Part shown: piece after piece, positions 60,377 through 64,000 of the stretch
Numbering within the stretch: position 1 is the first letter of the stretch
Layout of the letters: every line of letters begins with the position of its first letter
NCBI GenBank assembly: GCA_000746015.1
Contig: JQKK01000003.1
Coordinates: forward strand, 226,213-290,212
Direction of reading: 5' to 3'
Length of the DNA stretch: 64,000 nt
Origin: Lachnospiraceae bacterium MA2020
GTDB taxonomy: Bacteria > Bacillota > Clostridia > Lachnospirales > Lachnospiraceae
The notes under the pieces: generated by a model
Databases searched by the model: none
Told to the model about the DNA's origin: nothing
The model's input: only the letters and a program-made list of their open reading frames with translations
Position numbers and translations under genes: made by a program

Positions 60377-62420
60377 GATAATAGCTCTTTTGCTTTGCCT
60401 TGCAATAATTGTATGCTCCCTGAACGGTTGTCGAAATACGACGGAAGATAGCGAATATACATCATCTTTGCCTAGTGTATCAGTTTCTGTAATTGAGGAG
60501 TCTGAACCTACAGAAAAGGATATTGCATTGTATGAAGAAGCAAAATCTGAGGATGCAAATATTCATTCTATGGTAATGAAGGCAATTATATATGATCTTC
60601 AGGAAAAGGGATATGATGCAATGGAAAGCATTGCATTCAGTAAAAATTATGAATATAAGCAATCTGGTATAGGATACTATAGCTCTGACATAAAGTTTTT
60701 TGAGGACAAGGATTATGCGGGCGTAGGGTTTGTATCTGTCATTGGACCAAATGATAAGTATTGTAGTATCCCAGATGACGCTGAATATATTGCAGTTGAA
60801 CCTGTTGATCAGGCTTTTCATAATAATGCAAGATTTAATATAATGGCATATTCTTGTGAATCTTTGGAGGACAATCATTTTATTTTTGATGGAAAGTATA
60901 TTTTATATTATCAGCTGGATGCTAATACTATAAAGTATGATATTTTAGATAATTTAAAAGAGAATTATAACTTATCCATCGGTAGTTTGTATGACTATGA
61001 TAATAATAGCTATGTATATGATGAACAACTTTTTGATAACTATGTAACACATAGTGGGGAAGAGTTATTTTCTAAACAGGATTATGATGAATTAGAGAAA
61101 GAGTTAAAAGAAGTATCAAAGCAGCAGGAAAAAAATGGATATTCTGTAGAAGAACTGAATATAGTCTATATCTCCCCAGAAAATATAGAAGCATATCTTG
61201 CAAGCAATGAAGAAGAAACATTTTTTGGATACAGTGTTGCCGAATTGGAAAAATCAATAGGAAAGGGAAAGGCTTTAGTATATACCGAAGAAGGCTTTCA
61301 GACAGCAGAATATTATGAGTCAAACCCAAAAGACTATAACTGGAAGTCTTTTTTGGCAAAGGTTGGAATTGGCTGTGGAATCATATTGATAGGGGCTGTT
61401 TTGACTCCGATTACAGGAGGAGCTTCTTTTGGATGTGCACTGTTGACCATTTCAAAGGTTACAGTAGGAATTGCTCTGTCTTCAGGATTAGGAACCCTTG
61501 CTATAGAAACAGTAGCCAATATGATGAAAGGTGATGATATTGAAAATGCAATTATGCATGCTTCCTGTAAGGGGCTAGATTCATTTGCGAATGGCTTTAT
61601 GATAGGTGCAGCAATAGGAAGTGTAGGTGTTGTATCCGGAATTATTAAGCCGGTTGCTTGTTTCACTGCGGGAACACTAGTTGCGGTTGCGGTAGATGGA
61701 GGAATTGGATATAAAAACATAGATTCAATAAAACCAGGAGATAGAGTTTATTCTTACAATGAGGAAAATGGAACTAATGAAATTGATTTGGTTTCTGGCA
61801 TCATCGAGAAGAATACTGATGAGATAATAGAATTATTAATTGAAGATGAAAAGATTAGTGTTACAAAAGAGCATCCTTTTTATAATCCAACACGTAATGA
61901 ATGGATAAGTGCAGACAATCTTAAATATGGGGATAGCGTATTATTATTGGATGGTAGTATTGCAAGGGTAATGCAAAGAAGGGTAGTTGAAGAAATAACT
62001 CCGGTATATAACATTACTGTTAACAATAATCATAACTATTATGTCGGAAGAATTGGAATACTTGTCCATAATGATTGTACAACCATTGAATCATTGAGAA
62101 AAAAAGGAGTTAGAGAGGCTTGGAGAAAAGAAGTAGAAGCTGTAAAGCAGGGTAAATCTAAGTATAATTGGACTGAAAACGAGATTGATGAACTACTTAC
62201 AAGTGGCAGCGTAAAAGGATATGATGGATGCCATATCAAAGATGTACATTTGAACAAAGAACTAGCCTCCAATCCGGATAATATTATTTTTCTTAAACAC
62301 GATGTACATATTAGAGTTGTTCATGGAGGATATACTAAAAACCCATCGCAATGGGGAGAAATAATTAAAATTATGCCACAATTTAAGGATCAAATTGTGG
62401 CTATGGGAGGGATTATTTAA
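60360..62420 (+). CDS. Lipoprotein polymorphic toxin: Hint domain with HNH-like nuclease tail (686 aa)
   Basis: Lipobox LNGC (Cys24), a unique region (25-330), hydrophobic segments (about 340-420), a Hint self-cleavage domain (434-571) and a C-terminal toxin (573-686). Hint marks: CFTAGTLV (Cys434), VTKEHPFYNP, ISADNLKYGDSVLL, and the end NHNYYVGRIGILVHND. The tail has GYDGCHIKDV, NPDNIIFLKHDVH and HGG, an HNH/EndoVII-like toxin pattern (catalytic candidates His625 and the later His pair). The Hint domain probably releases the nuclease by cleavage at Asn571. Lipid anchoring of such a toxin is unusual. GAGGAGG start site; TAATG overlap with the immunity gene. Confidence 0.82.
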   Translation: MKRTNKIIALLLCLAIIVCSLNGCRNTTEDSEYTSSLPSVSVSVIEESEPTEKDIALYEEAKSEDANIHSMVMKAIIYDLQEKGYDAMESIAFSKNYEYKQSGIGYYSSDIKFFEDKDYAGVGFVSVIGPNDKYCSIPDDAEYIAVEPVDQAFHNNARFNIMAYSCESLEDNHFIFDGKYILYYQLDANTIKYDILDNLKENYNLSIGSLYDYDNNSYVYDEQLFDNYVTHSGEELFSKQDYDELEKELKEVSKQQEKNGYSVEELNIVYISPENIEAYLASNEEETFFGYSVAELEKSIGKGKALVYTEEGFQTAEYYESNPKDYNWKSFLAKVGIGCGIILIGAVLTPITGGASFGCALLTISKVTVGIALSSGLGTLAIETVANMMKGDDIENAIMHASCKGLDSFANGFMIGAAIGSVGVVSGIIKPVACFTAGTLVAVAVDGGIGYKNIDSIKPGDRVYSYNEENGTNEIDLVSGIIEKNTDEIIELLIEDEKISVTKEHPFYNPTRNEWISADNLKYGDSVLLLDGSIARVMQRRVVEEITPVYNITVNNNHNYYVGRIGILVHNDCTTIESLRKKGVREAWRKEVEAVKQGKSKYNWTENEIDELLTSGSVKGYDGCHIKDVHLNKELASNPDNIIFLKHDVHIRVVHGGYTKNPSQWGEIIKIMPQFKDQIVAMGGII

Positions 62421-63016
62421 TGATCACAGAGTGGATAAAAAAGGAATTTGAAAAGAAGTGGGAAAAATTTGATGAGATTCCTTATTATTTGAAAGACGTT
62501 CAATTTAATTATTTCTTTAGAACTAAGCCTTTTGAAAAGTATGATGAAGTATCAGATGCATGCGGATTTAGGTTTCCAAAAGATTTGATGGATATATATT
62601 CACAGACCAATGGAATGAGATTGTTCCTTTCGAGTTTTTGCATATATGGAATTCAGGATGGAAAAGAAGAAGTTGAGCCATATGATTTACAAATCGAGAA
62701 CCACAATATTCATGCAAGGTTGCAGGAAAATGGCTGTGACAATCAAAATTTGTTTTTCTTTGGTAGCTTTGGAAGAAGATATGTATTTGCATTTGAGGTT
62801 GGCAAAAAAAAGTATTTTCTCATGGAGAATGGAAAGAATAGTGTATTGCGAGAATATGATGGAGTAAATGATATAATTAGTTATTTTATACCTAAAATGA
62901 TTGAAAATTATAATAAGCAATACATAAACTTTAGGCCGAATTTGAAATATAGAGGAATACCAGCACTCGAAAATGCTATATATAGCTTGGAGGATGTCGG
63001 AATACATGCAGATTAA
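62420..63016 (+). CDS. SUKH (SMI1/KNR4-like) immunity protein
   Basis: A 198-aa cytosolic protein directly after the toxin gene (TAATG overlap, GGGAGGG upstream). It has the SUKH hallmarks: CGFRFPKDLMDIYSQTNGM, then a short beta section (LFFFGSFGRRYVFAFEVGKKKYFLMEN). SUKH proteins are the most common immunity family beside bacterial polymorphic toxins. It should bind and block the HNH-like tail of the upstream protein. AT-rich like the other cassette genes. Confidence 0.82.
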   Translation: MITEWIKKEFEKKWEKFDEIPYYLKDVQFNYFFRTKPFEKYDEVSDACGFRFPKDLMDIYSQTNGMRLFLSSFCIYGIQDGKEEVEPYDLQIENHNIHARLQENGCDNQNLFFFGSFGRRYVFAFEVGKKKYFLMENGKNSVLREYDGVNDIISYFIPKMIENYNKQYINFRPNLKYRGIPALENAIYSLEDVGIHAD

Positions 63017-63023
63017 TATGTCG

Positions 63024-63058
63024 CAGGCGTTAGAATTGCAATAGAATCCTAGCGCCTG
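63024..63058. other. Hairpin after the immunity gene
   Basis: CAGGCGTTAG (63024-63033) / CTAGCGCCTG (63049-63058), 10 bp with one G-T pair and a 15-nt loop. No T-run on either strand; possibly a weak terminator between convergent genes. Confidence 0.5.
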
Positions 63059-63071
63059 GGAAAATATTCAC

Positions 63072-63587
63072 TCAGCGAAGTTGTGTTTTAAACTTTTCAT
63101 ATTTTTCTTTATCGAGTTTACCTTCTGCAACTGTATTTGATACCCACAGTTTCAATGATGCTACAGCCATTTCTATATGTTCAAGCTGAACTTGGATCTG
63201 GGCAAAGTCAGGGAGTTCGTCATCGGAGATGACACCGTCTGCGGTAATCTCTATGAGACGTTCTTTCTGCTTTTCAAGGGAGTTAAGGGAAGACAGCATC
63301 CCAAGTACTATTTCTGCAAGTGTGGACGGTTCTATCTTTGGAATAGAATTCTCGCCTATTTTACATAGATGAGAGCAGTAGTAATTGCAGAGATCAGGAC
63401 GTTTGTAAGCATCAGCCATAGCTACAACGTCTTCAGGGTGTATTGCTGTTTTCTCAGTTTCAATCTTTTCGAGCCTGCTTTCACTTATGAAATCAAGTTT
63501 TTCACTTGCCTGGGCACGAGTGAGTTCAGCGGATTCTCTTGCTTCAAAAAATATATTCTTGTCTTCTTTCTTTGACTTTTTACCCAT
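63072..63587 (-). CDS. XRE-family helix-turn-helix regulator
   Basis: A 171-aa protein. The N-terminal HTH (about 10-65, ARESAELTRAQASEKLDFISESRLEKIETEK) is of the XRE type, followed by CNYYCSHLCKIG with three cysteines and a helical C-terminal half (about 85-171, coiled-coil-like). The cysteines could sense metal or redox state. AGGAGG precedes the ATG. Palindromes in its upstream gap are likely operators. It is convergent with the toxin-immunity cassette and could regulate it or the partial gene at 63858. Confidence 0.82.
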   Translation of the reverse strand: MGKKSKKEDKNIFFEARESAELTRAQASEKLDFISESRLEKIETEKTAIHPEDVVAMADAYKRPDLCNYYCSHLCKIGENSIPKIEPSTLAEIVLGMLSSLNSLEKQKERLIEITADGVISDDELPDFAQIQVQLEHIEMAVASLKLWVSNTVAEGKLDKEKYEKFKTQLR

Positions 63588-63638
63588 ACCTAATAATCCT
63601 CCTCATATTTTCAATTATAAATTATAGCCCTAATCGTT

Positions 63639-63786
63639 CGTATTTTGCAATTGTGGAGAATTAGAAGCCTATAATTTGCCATAAAGTACATATATTTATC
63701 ACAGTAGCAGTGGTATTATATGTTTGCGGTAGATAAATCGAATCGATTCGGAGCCTTTTTTGTTGTCGTGCGTATTTTGCACGACA
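63639..63786. promoter_or_regulatory. Palindromic operator region upstream of the XRE gene
   Basis: Perfect inverted repeat TGTCGTGC (63764-63771) / GCACGACA (63779-63786); the internal CGTATTTTGCA (63771-63781) recurs at 63639-63649. A further palindrome CGAATCGATTCG lies at 63739-63750. These fit regulator binding sites in a divergent promoter region. Confidence 0.5.
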
Positions 63787-63857
63787 TTACAAAAACGGAC
63801 ATCCGACAACTTTAAATTAGATAATAATATATGTTATTAGAGGTGGTGATGTAAGAT

Positions 63858-64000
63858 ATGACAGTAGAAGAGAGAATTCAGACAATACTTCTGATAGAGA
63901 AGATGAATAATGATAAGGAATTTAGTAAAGAACTTGGTCTTAAGGATATGTCCAGATTCAAAGGTGATCTGATAACTGAGAAAGTAACCAAAGGATCAGC
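63858..64000 (+). CDS. Unknown protein, 5' end only
   Basis: Frame from ATG 63858 (GAGGTGG upstream) open to the window end: MTVEERIQTILLIEKMNNDK, then EFSKELGLKDMSRFKGDLIT. Short acidic helical start, not recognised. It is divergent from the XRE gene and shares its operator region. Confidence 0.55.
   Translation, partial: MTVEERIQTILLIEKMNNDKEFSKELGLKDMSRFKGDLITEKVTKGS

Overview
The window looks like chromosomal DNA of a low-G+C, Gram-positive anaerobe of the Lachnospiraceae. Butyrivibrio, Pseudobutyrivibrio and similar genera are the closest style, but the genus is not proven here. The reasons are strong AGGAGG ribosome sites, lipobox-type lipoproteins, a VLG...PDTGD sorting signal, many sugar and polyamine ABC importers, and small proteins of a clostridial type. 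I saw no rRNA, tRNA, CRISPR array or recognisable insertion sequence.

Layout. 1-3.6 kb (minus strand): potABCD polyamine importer, with potD cut by the window edge. 3.7-5.9 kb (minus): aroC and a lactonase-like beta-propeller. 6.1-9.4 kb: two small unknown genes, a VanY-type D,D-carboxypeptidase, tgt and yajC. 9.4-16.3 kb: leuB-ilvD-ilvB and serC-serA. 16.4-20.2 kb: a wall-anchored, repeat-rich surface protein behind a strongly folded leader. 20.3-24.9 kb: a DUF1015 protein, glgB and an MscS channel. 24.9-28.8 kb (minus): two ABC exporters, one with a C39 leader peptidase, with no obvious cargo gene beside them. 29-33 kb: mglBAC galactose importer.

33.3-37.3 kb: a secreted VWA/metzincin protein, a NUDIX gene, and a decayed duplicate of the surface protein's 3' end with its terminator. 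37.3-40.5 kb: a lipoprotein flavin reductase with two FMN-attachment motifs and a divergent MerR regulator. The promoter between them has the 19-bp spacer typical of MerR activation. 40.5-42.1 kb: a small membrane protein and a PAP2 phosphatase. 42.3-46.9 kb: an ABC-2 exporter with an unrecognised membrane-anchored partner. 46.9-53.7 kb: a LacI regulator divergent from an oligosaccharide importer and a GH42 beta-galactosidase. 53.7-57.5 kb: a cyclase-family hydrolase, an RpiB-like isomerase, a lipoprotein, a 26-residue membrane peptide with a partial second copy, a TIGR04076-like gene broken by one in-frame amber codon, and a flavin reductase.

57.7-63.0 kb is clearly more AT-rich. It holds a three-gene cassette: a large membrane-anchored ectodomain, a lipoprotein polymorphic toxin (Hint domain plus HNH-like nuclease tail), and a SUKH/SMI1-type immunity protein. 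It is followed by an XRE regulator with palindromic operators and a truncated unknown gene. This cassette is the best candidate for a little-described system. The ABC-2 exporter locus and the orphan C39 exporter pair come next.
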